Shown here one piece after another: positions 50,286-62,690 of a stretch of 64,000 nt of DNA. Positions within the stretch are counted from its first letter, which is position 1; every line of letters starts with the position of its first letter. Source of the DNA: Malurus cyaneus samueli (taxonomy: Eukaryota > Chordata > Aves > Passeriformes > Maluridae). The position numbers and the translations under genes are program-made. Below the pieces are notes generated by a model. The model was not told the DNA's origin. It saw only the letters and a list, made by a program, of their open reading frames with translations, and searched no databases. The stretch is from contig CM019236.1 in NCBI GenBank assembly GCA_009741485.1, forward strand, positions 44,993,583-45,057,582. The letters are read 5' to 3'.

Positions 50286-50384
50286 CCCATAATAAGGGAC
50301 TTCCCCTACTCTCACCTGTCTTACCAGTTATGTCTCAATAGTCACAGTATAGCTTGTGTCAGTAATTGCAGTCTTAGGAAAAAA
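50286..50384 (+). repeat. Unidentified dispersed repeat, copy 1
   Basis: About 99 bases, from CCCATAAT through GTCTCAATAGTCACAGTATAG to GTCTTAGGAAAAAAT. They align with 53504-53601 at roughly three quarters identity by eye, with one 4-base gap. I do not recognise the family. Confidence 0.6.
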
Positions 50385-53300
50385 TCTCCTCCTAAAAGAG
50401 CTGTGGATGACTCACTAGCTTAAATATACTCTCTGACTCAACCAGCAGCACTGTGGTGATGTGCACAGACTGAGAAGCAGAGCCTTTTCCCAGGAGTCTG
50501 GGAATCGGGGGGAGGTAAGAGTGATCTACCTGTGGAAGACTAATGAGAAAAGCTGGAAGAGAGAAGAAGAAAAGAGAACAAAGCACAGGATACAACTGAA
50601 TCTCTCAGATGCTGCCCATCTGAATTTCAGATCTGTTCCTCATGTGCTGAAGTAGACATCTGAGATTCCAGATAGACTTTTCTGAAATCCCAACAGAACT
50701 AAGGTATTTTTCCAAAATACCCTCAGTTTTGGATAATGTGCACAAAGCAAAGCAGTGTGCTTCAACTCTCAGCCTGGTTCTGAGGGGCTCTCGCAGTGTG
50801 TATCCTTGTTTCTTTTGGTTTGTGCTCAGCAGTGGCCAATTGTTCAGACACTCTGCATGGGCCTGGGAGACTGGAGCCCTGAGGGAGCACAGCACTTCAG
50901 AGTGCACCTCTCCTGAAGAGTGCAACATGAGCCTGAATTCTGCCCATCATGCTGCTGTTTCATGTTGTTCAGTAGGTTCCCCTCGACAAACAGCTCATAC
51001 CTAGGGGAAGGAATGGATCTCTACTTGTTGCAGGTGCTGTTTGTGCTTCATGGACAGGCTGAAAGAATGAGCCAGCTTTGCTCATGGCTGCCATGAGCTT
51101 GCACTTGCTCTTCTAAAACAGACATTCCTGCAAAGCTTTAAATTTCCTCATCCTTTTAGAGCAGACAGCGCTTCTCATTTGATTTTTCTTCTTTTGAGCA
51201 TTCCAGCTGTGAGAGAATTTAATAAGCCATATACTTGAATCTGTCCTAGAAAAGATGGGTTTGGAGCTGGCCTTTCATTTTCAGACTCTGACAGTTCTCA
51301 TCTGGAAAATCTTTTTATATTTCTTGATATCTTCTTTTGTACTCGTACAGTAGTCACTGCCAATTATGCTCTTCTCAGCTATTATTCTGGGAAGTGTTTA
51401 TCCATGGCTTTGAAACTCAGCTGGATGCATGGCTAAGCTGAAATATACAAAATTGTGTCCTTCTGCATGAGATCACAAGACTGCCTTATAGTTTGCAACT
51501 TTTACAGATGTCGGCCTAGTTTTATTTGCCTTATGGCTCTAGAGCTCTTGGATACTGATGAGTCATGTGATGTAATCCTGAAGGATGGACAATATTGTAA
51601 TTTGTGTAAAAAAATTTTTTTTCTAATGTATTAATAGCAGTTCAGCACTTTAAAAGAAAAGATCAACTCTCCCAGAGCTGTCAGCAGTTGCAGACATGAC
51701 TTTCAGGATTCTCAGAGATGTCACTGAGTCTGAAAATTTGTCTAATACAGGCTGGTCCTGAAAACTAAAATTTTTCCACCTTGGTGGGGGGAAAAAAGGA
51801 GTGAAGTATTTTAGAAGTCTTCAAATCTCATTTAAAGTGTGAGACAGCAGATGGGCATTTCTAGAAATCTGTGTGTGATTTATGCCTGTGTCTGTTCCTG
51901 GACTGGGTTTCCTCAACTAAACTAAGAAAACACCTGATCTTGTATGCACGCTCTCTCCATCAACAGGAAAGCAACCTAAAAGCAGACCCACATATCTGCT
52001 ACAAATCTGAAAGAGAAAACACTGAAAGGGACAAGAGAGGGGCCTGTCTCTCTCCTGCCTGTGGATCACTTCTTCTTGCTACTTGGCAGTATTTCACTTG
52101 GTCCAGGTTCAGATAACAGCTTACTGAACACCTTGAGCTCCAGGGTACCTAAGCTTTACAAGGCACTCTGATCATCTGTGTGCGCTCTTCATGCCCAAGC
52201 AGAAAAACAGCCATTTGTCTTTTTACAAGATGCTTTTGTAACTGCTTTGCATGGGATCTGTCTCGTGCAAAGTACAGTACAGGGAAGGGGAACAATCAGA
52301 GATCTGTGAGGGCTTTGGAGCTGAGTAAACAGACTTCTATGGAAAATAGTAAATGTACTGCACCATGGAAAAGAGAAAACTGAGAAGGTATATGAGAGAG
52401 TTCTGTATGTTCTTATGTGGTTTGGAAAAGGTGAATGAAGTTTGACTTTTCACTGTTCCTTCAAAACAAAAAGTTTTGAGCAACACAGGAAATTAGAAGG
52501 AAGGAGCTTCAAAACGGAAGGATTTCTTTTGTTCTTTATACAGTTTACCATTAATCAATGTAACTCTTTGCCACAGGGTACTGTGACAGTTAAAAGTTCA
52601 ACAAGTGCAGAAGGCAACTGGACAAATTAATAGAAAAGAAATTAATTGGGGTCTCTTAAATATCAGAATATCTCCTTTGGCTGGGGATGTCCTTGAGCTG
52701 CAAATTGCTCATAATTAGAAGACTATTGCTGCTTGCTTAGCAATAGTCTGTTCTGCTCTCTCCAATACATTTGCTCTTGTCTAACGTTACAGACAAGCTG
52801 GGCTAAATGGTCCTTTGGCTTAGACCAAAACTGGCCATATTTAAGTTAAGAGATTGTAACAGTATTGGATAACCCAGTCCTTAAGATCTCCACAAAGCTG
52901 CAGCTCTCCTCAGACTTCAGAAACTGGGTCTTATTTGTGGTAGAGAAATAAGGTGCAATATTTTGCTCTCTCTTACCGTGTTGCATAGTTACCAATTGTA
53001 ACTATGAGATCGTTGTTTGCTAAATAAATACAAAACAATTGTTTCATCTCCTTTTCAAAGTATACACAAGTAGAGAGATGACCCCTATATTCTGCTACTG
53101 GAACACCTTCCATTTGTACACTGACATAACTGATGAGCAGGGGGCAGCAGAGAAAAAGCTGCATCTGTTCTGTTGAGCCAGTCTCTAGTGTTCCTCTGTT
53201 TTGCCTTTCTTTTGGAGAAGTCCTATGTAGAGACATTTAAAGTATTTTCCCATGCTTGTAGAAAGGATAAGTTGATTTTGCTTGTTTTTTTCTTGGTTAA

Positions 53301-53503
53301 TTAATGTGCCTCTAAGTCTCTGCTTTGTGACACTCGGCTTTTTTCCTATTATGTCTTTTGATGTTTCTGTTTAAAATTTCCAATTGTTCCACTGCTGTCT
53401 CCAGGGATCCAGACTTGCACTTACCTTTTAATTTCTAGCAAGTTCAGGATTTTTTCTTCTCTTGATCTATATATCTTTAATACAAAAAAAGTGCCTGTTT
53501 TAA
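50385..53503. other. Unannotated stretch between the two repeat copies
   Basis: No exon or transposon recognised. It contains a perfect 11-bp inverted repeat at 52720-52749. Confidence 0.5.
52720..52749. repeat. Perfect 11-bp inverted repeat, 8-base loop
   Basis: AGACTATTGCT (52720-52730) and AGCAATAGTCT (52739-52749) are exact reverse complements. Beyond a short bulge only a few more bases can pair, so it is short for a microRNA precursor. Confidence 0.7.
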
Positions 53504-53601
53504 CCCATAATTTAGGACTTTCCCCTGTGCTCATGTGTCTTATCAAATGTGTCTCAATATTCATGGTATAGTGTCAGTAGTTGCAAGCTTAGAAAAAAAA
53601 A
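53504..53601 (+). repeat. Unidentified dispersed repeat, copy 2
   Basis: Partner of 50286-50384 in the same orientation. It shares CCCATAAT, GTGTCTTA, TGTCTCAATA, GGTATAG/AGTATAG and TGTCAGTA.TTGCA blocks in order. Similarity stops at both ends at matching points. Confidence 0.6.
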
Positions 53602-56600
53602 TTTCAACCACCACCTTATTCTCCAGTGTGAAAGGAATCTTTCCTCTTAAAACTCCCTTTATCAATGCTCTTAATGATAGTGGCAAGGATATGCAATGCA
53701 CTTTTGGGTGTATAACACCAGTGAGTTACCTGGTCTTTCTGACTTATGCTGCTCAGCCTTCTTGTCAAAGGACCTTTAAGGATGCATTATCACTTCATGA
53801 GAAGTGGTTTATCTGGTGCCCTTTACTTCTGTCCTTGGCTACTCCAGCTGAGAGCCTTGGGCTGCTTGTATGCACATAACAGTGCACAGAACAGTATCCT
53901 GGAACACTTACAGCCCAAGAAAGGCTTGTTTTAGGTGGTGGAGCCAGAGGTAGCTGTTGTCTGGTTGGCTGTATGGATAGGATACCAGGATAACCTGCCC
54001 TAAGCCCATTAGGGCAGTCTAGTTGGTAATTCGGATATCGAGTTGTCCCTAAGTGCAAGAAGTCAGAACTAAATTGTTGTGCATTCCTCAAGCCACTCAA
54101 GCCCAGTCATTCTGGGGAGTGACACAGGCATGGGGAGATGATACCATCAGAGCCAGGAACTGAGTCTTGGTGCCTCATTGTGTGTCTTCACCCCTACACG
54201 CCCACAGTGTCCCATGCTTCACTGGTGGGTTAGTCTGGCCTTCTGATGAGAGGAGCTTGAGTCTGTCTATAGCCCTTGCAGCCAGACTTTGAACAGGGTG
54301 AATCTGTGTGGGTCATTACAGTGGTCTGGAGCTCCACTGTGGCCAGATCCCATCAAGCCTGAACAGCACTGGTCTGTGGGAGCGGTGATGGACATTCAGA
54401 ACAGATGTGGAGCTCTCTGGGCATTCCCTCATGGAAGAAAAATTGTCCTCTGGCAGGGTTGAGCATACCTGTGCTTCTAGCAAGTGCTGTTCTGAGTTTG
54501 TATTGGAACACCTTTCTGTGAAGGTGAGTTGGTGTGCCCTATAGACATGTCTTAGGATCGGACCACATCATTTCAAACCTCTATAGTAGCTGCCATCTCT
54601 GTGTTAGAAACTTTCTGATGCCTGCTAAGCCTTTGTATTGCTCCAAGAACACTGGGAATGTGTGCTGACCTATCCCAACTGCTTCAAAAATGCACTCTGG
54701 TCCCACTCCAGTCACTGCTTTTTGCACAAAGCACTTAAAGTGTGTCAATACTAAGAGCTAAACTTCTCTCGTTACCACTGGAGCACCTGTGACACTCAGC
54801 AATGTTCATTAAGCAGAAGATATATATTTCAGTTTTTAATCAAAAGGTCTTGACTCAAAATATGTAAATGCCTCCAATCTTTTCTGCCTTTTCTTATAGC
54901 TGGAAGGACTTGAAAGACAGCTTAGTAGACAGTGAAGAAGGGAGAGGTCAGGTCCAAAAAGATGAAGGCTGCTTTGGATACATTAGTGCATCCTCCAGGA
55001 TGCTCATAACTTACTGCTGAAATACAGAGTTCTGCATGGACTCTGGCTGCTCAGAAGAAAGAGGCAGTTTTATGTACCTCATTAGCATGCCTAGGGAAAG
55101 ATTTACATATAAAAGTCTGCCTTGTTGGACAGGAACAACACAACGTAGCGATATTTTTAAGGATGAAAACATCCAGGCACAATATCCCCAGTGTATTTCC
55201 CCACAAATCTTCTTCATATTTACAGTCTGTTAGATCATCCCGAAGACAGAATGAGTCATGTCAAAGCTACTCTTGGCAATTTACTGACTCCAAGCAGAGT
55301 AGGTGAAGAGTCCTAAAAACAAACCCAGAAAAAGAACTACCTTCTACAGTTAAGAGCTCCTGACTAAGGAGAGTGGTTAAGGTTAACATGAAACCTGAGG
55401 GCTTTATCAGAAGAAGGTGAATCTATGTTACACTTGCTTAGCTTGGTATACGAGAACTCTGAAAGGATACATTTACTAACTGTACAGGGCCTGAAAACTG
55501 GTGTGATGTCTATATTAAAACTGCTTTCAGTTTCTTGTGCCATGGAGAAGTGATTGATTTTTCAGCCCCACCTTTTCTTAACCCTGTTGCATGAATGCCC
55601 ATGGGATGAGTTAGTTCCCAATTTTTGTTAAAGCTGTATGAAGATCTACCCTGATTGTTTAAATTCGTCCTCCACAGCCCAAATCTGCAGTAGCTGCCCA
55701 GTGGATTAGGGCAGTTTTATAGCTGACAGTAGAAAGTAAGTATTGTTCATGGTCTGTGGAGCTCAGAGACCCCGGGAGTAGGAGAAACATTCATTTATCT
55801 CTGAGGACAAGTACAGAGGGTTTTATTCCTTCTTGAGCTCTCTAGAAATACCTGAGATGAGCCCATTCCAGCTCAGCCAGCTCTGCCAGAAGTCAATTTG
55901 TTGTTGCAACATAAACAACTCAAGAACACTTAACACAAAATGTTCAGATGTTTTTTCCCAAAAGTTGCATAACATTTTTTATCGTGGGGGGAAAAAAAAT
56001 TCAGAATAAAAAGCTACTTCCTGAAGTGTAAATGTCTTTATTTTCTTCACTTTCTTTTGTGTTCACCTGGGATTTTGTTTAGTCAGTTTGTTGCTTTTGT
56101 TGCTACTTAAACAATGAGGGATTTCTAAAATTATGCTTTTCCCCTTACAGTAAATTGTTTTGTGTCAGTTTCTGAAAATTTCTATTCAGAATAGATGGTT
56201 TTTGAACCCTATTACAGAAATAGGTGGCTCCAATTATGTGTTTTTATGGCATCGGGGATAATTTAAGCTTGATAAGCAATAAGAAATTTATATCTATGCA
56301 TATGAGCAGCTGATAATGCAAATCTGTGAGGGATCGTGTGTTTGAGATTATCCCTCTAAGTCCCCTAATTTAGCGGCTGGAGGATTATATGTGAAAATGT
56401 GCAGAAAGAAAAAGAAAAACATTTAACACACTATAAATGCACACAATTTTTGACATGTTGAACACTGTATTTATTATTTTTTTTATTATGCCGGGTGAAA
56501 TAATGTGGAAATATTGAGCCAAGCATTGCTTTTCCCTAGTAATCCATCGAGCAGAAGGTCTTTGCAGTCTGCACCTTCGCATTGCTGGTAGCAGGGAGGC

Positions 56601-59600
56601 TGAAGATGCTGACAGTTGAGTATACAGCTGCTTGCAGAGGTTTATCTTGCCCACACAGATGATTTTTCTTTCTCATCCTGTTGTCAAGGTAAAGAATTGC
56701 TACTAATCACACATTTGGTAAGCTATTACAGCAGTTTCTAGCTTCCTATCTCTGAGCACAGGTGGCATTTTCCATGAAAAAGGGGATAAATATCTGCTGA
56801 CCACTGATGAGGATGTCCAAGAATTTTGAACTGTGTGGTTGGCATGCAGTTTTTATGATCACAAAGCCTCAAAATAATTGCTAGCTTTTATTACAACAAA
56901 TTTCCCTTTTTCTTTATAGACTTCTTCCTTTTATTATTTTCCCATTTGAGGGGAGGAAAATACTTTAGTTGCTCGCAAAATCACCAATAGGGGAGTAAAA
57001 TCACCAAGGGTGAGGTCAGGAAAGGCTGGGACTGGGGCAGCAGGGTCTAGTTTAGTTGTGTTGTCCAAACCCAAGTTTCTTTCTGTTCAATGGCCAAATT
57101 CTGCTCTGTGGCAAAGCCATGCTGATATAACTGTGAGCTACATAGTCCATCAGCAAAGATTTCACTCTCCCCTTTAAAAATTGAAAGGATGACATGATCA
57201 TCGCACTGCTAACTGCCTTTCAATTAACAGACTCTTGCCACTAGTAGCAAGAACGAACAGATAAAACCATAACTTTGCCAAGAACTCAGCTGCTGAGTTC
57301 CAGGGATAGCAGGTGGGAAGAAAATGAATTGTCATCTTTCTGAGTCTTGGTGTTGGATTTTGTCAGTGAGGTGCAATTTGGGTCCAAACAGCATAACCCA
57401 GTTAAAAAAAAAAAAATAAATAAGTTGTTACAGTGGTCAGAATGAGACCAGCTCTTGAGATATGCTGTTTAAACCTGCTTGTGTACCTTTCAATTTCAGT
57501 TTGTGAAGGTTTTTCCAGGCTATTACTCTTGCTCTATTAGAAATGATCAGGCAGTGTTGTGAGAATTACTACAGGAGAAAACAAATTTTCAGCACAGCAG
57601 GCTAGGACATTCAGCCTTGCTTCAGACAGGCGGAGGATGATGCCCTAACTTGTTGAGGCTTTCAGATCTGCACAGAGCTTTTTATTTTACCTTCCTTTGC
57701 CAACAGTTCAGGAAAATCAGATGTGCAGTTCCCCTCTGATGCACAGAATTCAACACTGTGGATAGGACATTGTTTTCTTTATCTTGTGTGCAGGCAGGAT
57801 AAAGGAATGCTCTGCCAGCACCTAGAACTGGTCCCAAGAGCTTGAGGTAGGGAAAGGTAGCAAAAGTCACAAATGAAAGAAGGAGTAAAAGACCACCACC
57901 CTCCAAGTCTTTCCAAGTATTAGGACTGCTAGGATTGTATTGTGAATCTGACAGCATCCATGTTATTTCTTTTTGACTCCCTGGTGTCACAGTTTGGGTA
58001 AAGTACCTAGAATGTATCAGAAAACTATGGACAAAATTCACTGTGTCATTTATATCTCTATCTTGCCCAAATGCGCCTGGTTCATCAGACTCAAGCTCTT
58101 TCAGCAGTGGTGTAAATATGCACAAACTTACCAATAATGAGTTTCTAAGACCATTACTGCACCTGGTTAGTCCAGCCCTTCTATCTGTAGGTTGGTACTG
58201 GCTTCCCAGATGTAACTGCCTGCGTACCGTTTTCTGAAGGTCTCAGTGAAACAAATGTGTTCAAATACACTGACTGTCTTGTCATTAGATATGCCACCTG
58301 CTGATGTACACTTTTCAAAGAAAAAGAGCTCGAGTAAATTTGGACAGAAAGAAAATCACAGTGACTGGTTCTGTCACTGTCAGGAAAGCAGACAGCGTGC
58401 TCTGTGACAGATGACATCCCACCTGACACAATTAGCATTTTTCTATGGACTCAACATCCAGGATGATACTTTTCCATGCTAGGTGTAGCTCTGGCTAAAT
58501 GCTCTGTATAAAGTTTCAGGTGAACCAACTCAGCTGTTGGAAATGTGACTCAGAAAGTCTTCACTGGCATATTGCTGCCTGATATGCAAAAGAAATAGGC
58601 TAGCTGGAAAGGGAGAAGAGGAAAAAAAAGGGAGTTTCTGGTGAGAAAGTACAAGTGTATGACATGTGTCAGATACACATGTCCTAAATAATCTGGAAAG
58701 AAACTATGTTTCTTAATGCAGTTAACTCTTAACAGCCAGAATTCCTTACTGTCAGCAGCTCTCCTGCTCTCAGTTAATAATCATATCAGCAACAGCAATC
58801 AATCTTGGCACAGGGCATTAGTCTTTAGCCTGTAGACATGCAATTCACATTGAAATTTTTATAGATTTGCTCCATGCTGTTTCACTCCAAAGCTCAGTTC
58901 CCCGTGGTCTTGTAATCTTAAAACAGTTACAAGGATAATCTAGTGCATCTATATGTTCTTTAAATGTAGGGTGTGATTGCTGCAAATGCTGATGTATTTT
59001 ATTTATCATGGTGTGGTGGCAGAGCTGCCTTTCCTATACTACATTAATCTGTATGTACAAAAGAAGGATATGTTCTCTTTCCTTCTTTAAAAATAGCTGT
59101 AGGGGAGAAGGGATGTGTCTTGTTTAGCACAGTAGCAAGGGAAAACAAGCTAGTTGTGAAAGCAAATAATGAAACAACAAGTACAGCACTGCTCCTGGTT
59201 CCCATACTCTTTCCCTTCCTCATCACGAACACAGCGTATCTTACACATTGCCTGCCCTCTCCAACTGTTGCTTCCCAGTTCTGTCTCATGCAGGGCAAAA
59301 GAGCCCCACTTCTCTCTGACTCTTCAGCCCCATGTGCCAGATCTCTTCCTCCCAGAGCAAGGAGAAAGAGTAATGTGGAAAGAAATATATGCCAATTAGT
59401 AAAGTGGCCATTAGAAATTAATGCATGATATGGCCGAGACAACAAAATCTCAGGTCTAAATCTGTGCTGCTTAACTAAACACTTGCTGTTTCCTGAATCT
59501 CCAGTGTGAAAGAAAGGTAAAAACATTCCTAATTTGCTGAAGGCCCACATAAATGGCATCAACTCTCTGTCACTGTTGCAGGGAAAGGGGTTGGCAAAGC

Positions 59601-59795
59601 CTGGGAAGAAAGTTTATCTTTTTCTTGCCAAGAACAGCTCATTCACAATGCAAGGTGACACAGCAATCAGTGTGATGGATTGTGACAAGTCTGGCAGACT
59701 AAAAATTCTCAGGAGAGCTGCTGTGACAGCTTCAGGTTGTAACATTTGCCCATTTTCCTGTTGTGCTACTGTTTACTGTAAAGAGAAAAGTAGAT
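53602..59795. other. Long unannotated stretch
   Basis: No exon or identifiable mobile element recognised over about 6.2 kb. The 53.7-54.7 kb part is less AT-rich. Around 56.2-56.5 kb the sequence carries a dense set of factor-like motifs. The longest minus-strand frames (57682-58134 and 59044-59562) lack any recognised domain. Confidence 0.5.
56316..56323 (+). promoter_or_regulatory. Octamer (POU-type) motif
   Basis: Exact ATGCAAAT, with a CAGCTG E-box (56307-56312) just upstream and an ATGCATATG motif further upstream. GATAA-type motifs also lie nearby. It is a binding-site candidate only; an eight-base motif occurs by chance about once or twice in 64 kb counting both strands. Confidence 0.3.
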
Positions 59796-59835
59796 TTAAA
59801 TAAAAATAAATAAAAGTCTCTTTAAATAAAAATAA
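59796..59835. repeat. A-rich AAATA-type low-complexity tract
   Basis: Repeated AAATAAA units interrupted by GTCTCTTT. Confidence 0.8.
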
Positions 59836-59838
59836 TTA

Positions 59839-59872
59839 ATGATGATGATGGCAATGATGATGATGATGATGA
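59839..59872. repeat. (ATG)n trinucleotide microsatellite
   Basis: Four ATG units, a GCA interruption, then six more units. It is not inside a supported coding frame. Confidence 0.9.
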
Positions 59873-61879
59873 CAGCATTCTTTTCTCTCTTCCAGGACTG
59901 CAAAGCATAAACAAGATACCTTCCTCATTATGCCTTTTGAAAGGATGGCTCTATTCAAAGATGAAGGAGAAGAAAGGCAAAGTCTGATTTCTGGACTCAA
60001 AAGAACTCTCATAAAAGGCAGATATTTACATCAAACTGAAATGGCCTGAAACCATCTTTATTATTCTGGCATTCAAGCAGTCAGCTTGCCTGCTTGATAT
60101 TCGACACATCTTAGAGATGAAACATATTCTTTTGGTGTGCTCAGTAGATTTCTCACCAAGTAAAGTATTTTGCAGTCAGTGGGTTGGATCCATACATTGG
60201 ATTGAACTGGGTGAGAGGTGACCCTGCACTGGTCACTGCTTTCAAGCCACAGTAAAGGACTGTTGCCAGCTATAATCCACTGATAGCCCAAATTATGCAG
60301 CAAAAAGCCAGCCTGTATCTTAGAAGCTGTTTAGATACAGGCTCTGCAGGGAATTGCCGGGCTCTTGTCTGGGTGAGCAACCAATAAGTGCTGATAACAT
60401 CTATCACTTTCCTGGGAAGTTTCACCCAGTTTGCACACGGATTTCACTTCCACTGTGGTCCCATGTGGAACAGGGTGCCCAGATAATGTGTAAAATAGCA
60501 ACTTAGATGAATCTAAGCTCACAAAACTGAACAGAAAAGGGAATACATACACAGTGGTTTGAATTAAGTATGCAGAAAAATGAGCTCCTGACGGCTTCCA
60601 GGGGTACAACTATACACAAACAGATAGAAATCAGTAGACACCAAATAATGGCATTTAGGTCTAATTAGACTGAGAGGCAGAGCTGGAAGCTAAGGAGAAG
60701 GAATCCCTTAGCAATTTTCTGTCTCAGTGGTGGATATCAGAAAGGGTCTGAAGAACATCTGGAATGAAGGACCTTTCTCTACCCAGCACTCTGCTTGCAG
60801 CCAGTGTTGACACTCTCTTGAAGTTCTAAGCAGAGCCCATGAGAACAGTGCTATCCTTTGAAAGCCAAATCTCTTTAAATGATCATCCCACTCTTTATTC
60901 CAGCATGGGCAGGCATGGATCCATTATATATCTGAGTGCAGGATCTGGGTTTAGGAAGAAGAGCATGTCCAAGCTATTATCCATTGCCACCTACCCCTAC
61001 ACAGTGTACACTTCAAAGCCTGCAGAGCCCATTCACGCCAGCTGAGCCAAGTGTATTCTTCCCACTGGAGAAGGTTTCCTGCTGGTAGCAACTGCAAGGT
61101 CTTCCTTCTCTTCTCCCCTCCACCACTGGCAGTGCTTAGCACAATCACAAGAGTGTCTTCAGTTTCTGTATTTCCATGCTGCTGAATCTGAGCAATGGCA
61201 GCTTCCTGGAATAAAAGGAAAACATTGTTTGTTCTCTTTGGATTGGTATTGGATCAGAAAACTTATTGTCCTCCCTTTCCTCATTCAAATCTTGTTGATA
61301 AATATATCAGCTTATTTTCCTGGGCCAAAACGCATCCTAAGACAGATGATCTCAATTTCTGAGATATATGATGCAAAAACGTTTTAAAAATTAAGAAGGC
61401 TTTTTCTGCTCTTGGTCTGGCAGTTCATTTGTTTCACAAAGTCGATTGTTCTCTCAGTTTACTGCCTGTGATCTTGCAGTAGTTTTGGGGTTTTTTTCTC
61501 TACTGAGTTCTTCTTTTTGGTAGCCACCACCAGTGAGGTTCACCTAGTCGTTGTCTTCAGCTAGTTTTTGCCTCTCTTCCTGGCTATATGATAGGCCAGG
61601 GCCCCGCACATTCCCAGGCTTTCAAGAGAACAGGCATAAATAGGATTCATCCATCTTAACTCTCTCTGTCTAGAAAATCCATTATCTCCAGTCCCATGGC
61701 AGTGCTGTCCCCTGCTTGCTCTCTCCTTCTGGAGAGTGTCAGAGAAAGTAGCTGTGAGACCAGAGGTGAGACCAGAGGCAGAGGTGAACCTTGAGGGAAA
61801 TCATGGAAACCTGGCAGTTTTCTGCAGTTCTTCTACTCAGCAGCTTGTCACTGGAACTGAGAAGTCTTAAACTACTTAA
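59873..61879. other. Unannotated stretch
   Basis: No exon or identifiable repeat recognised. It contains a perfect 11-bp inverted repeat at 60310-60343. Confidence 0.5.
60310..60343. repeat. Perfect 11-bp inverted repeat, 12-base loop
   Basis: AGCCTGTATCT (60310-60320) and AGATACAGGCT (60333-60343) are exact reverse complements. Pairing does not extend directly outward. Confidence 0.7.
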
Positions 61880-62690
61880 TTACAGTCTTATTGTCCACAA
61901 CTTTTGACATGGTCCAGTTCTCTATCCTCCTATGGCAGCATATTCCACAAATTTGTTCCCTACTGAATTCTTTTATTCCTTTAAACCAATTTCATAGTAG
62001 TTTTGTGGAGTCTCCCTTTGCTCTAGGACTGCAGAAGAGTCTTTCTCTGGCAGTCCACCACCTGTCCTATCCTCACTGAGACCCTTTTAGAGGGGTATGG
62101 AGCAGAATTGCACACAGTGGTAATGAACTCATGGTTTTATGTACAAAAGAATAATTCCCCCCTATCTTCTTCTCCATCCTTCCCTGGTGCTGTTTAGCAT
62201 TTTTCTGGGTTTTGTTCAACTCAATGCTATTGCATGCTGAAGCAATATTTACAGAGACCTGTCCACAGTGACTCTGAGAGCTCTGCTCTGAGCTATATTG
62301 CCAGATCTGCTCTCAATGTCACAATAACATGGCTTAGAATTATTTTCCTGCAGATAACATTGTTTCATCTTTATGCTGGAGGTCATCAGCCATTCTTTTG
62401 CTCACTAAATCAGTTTTGAAAGATCATTCTGGACTGTCTTATTAACTGTGGCATTTGACTGAAAGACAATCAGACTATCACCAGCAGGATTGGAGGTTTC
62501 ATTATTCAGCTCCTTCACAAGTTTTCTGATCAGGATGCTACATAAAACCTGAGGGACATCATTACTGATGATTTTACACTCAGAAAAATTGTCATTAAGT
62601 TTCTTTTTCTTAAACTTGATTTCAGTCTACGAAAGAACCTAATTTTCTTAACAACCCCTCTGATTTTGGGATGCTTTCCCCTCTTTCCCC
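61880..62690 (-). mobile_element. Ancient amniote CR1-type LINE relic
   Basis: The minus strand follows, block for block, an old CR1 lineage widespread in amniotes rather than the young avian CR1s. Plus-strand landmarks include TTCTCCATCCTTCCCTGGTG (62168-62187), GAGACCTGTCCACAGTGACTC (about 62254-62274) and GGTCATCAGCCATTCTTTTGC (about 62382-62402). ATAAAACCTGAGGGACATCA (62543-62562) follows and corresponds to the usual ...CCTGGGGGACACCA block. The piece covers the last part of the reverse transcriptase and adjoining sequence. It is heavily decayed but still spans about 800 bases. Confidence 0.65.

Noticed and set aside
57682..58134. 150-codon minus-strand open frame
   Set aside because: No domain or splice structure, and composition matches the surrounding non-coding DNA. 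It is compatible with chance in 64 kb.
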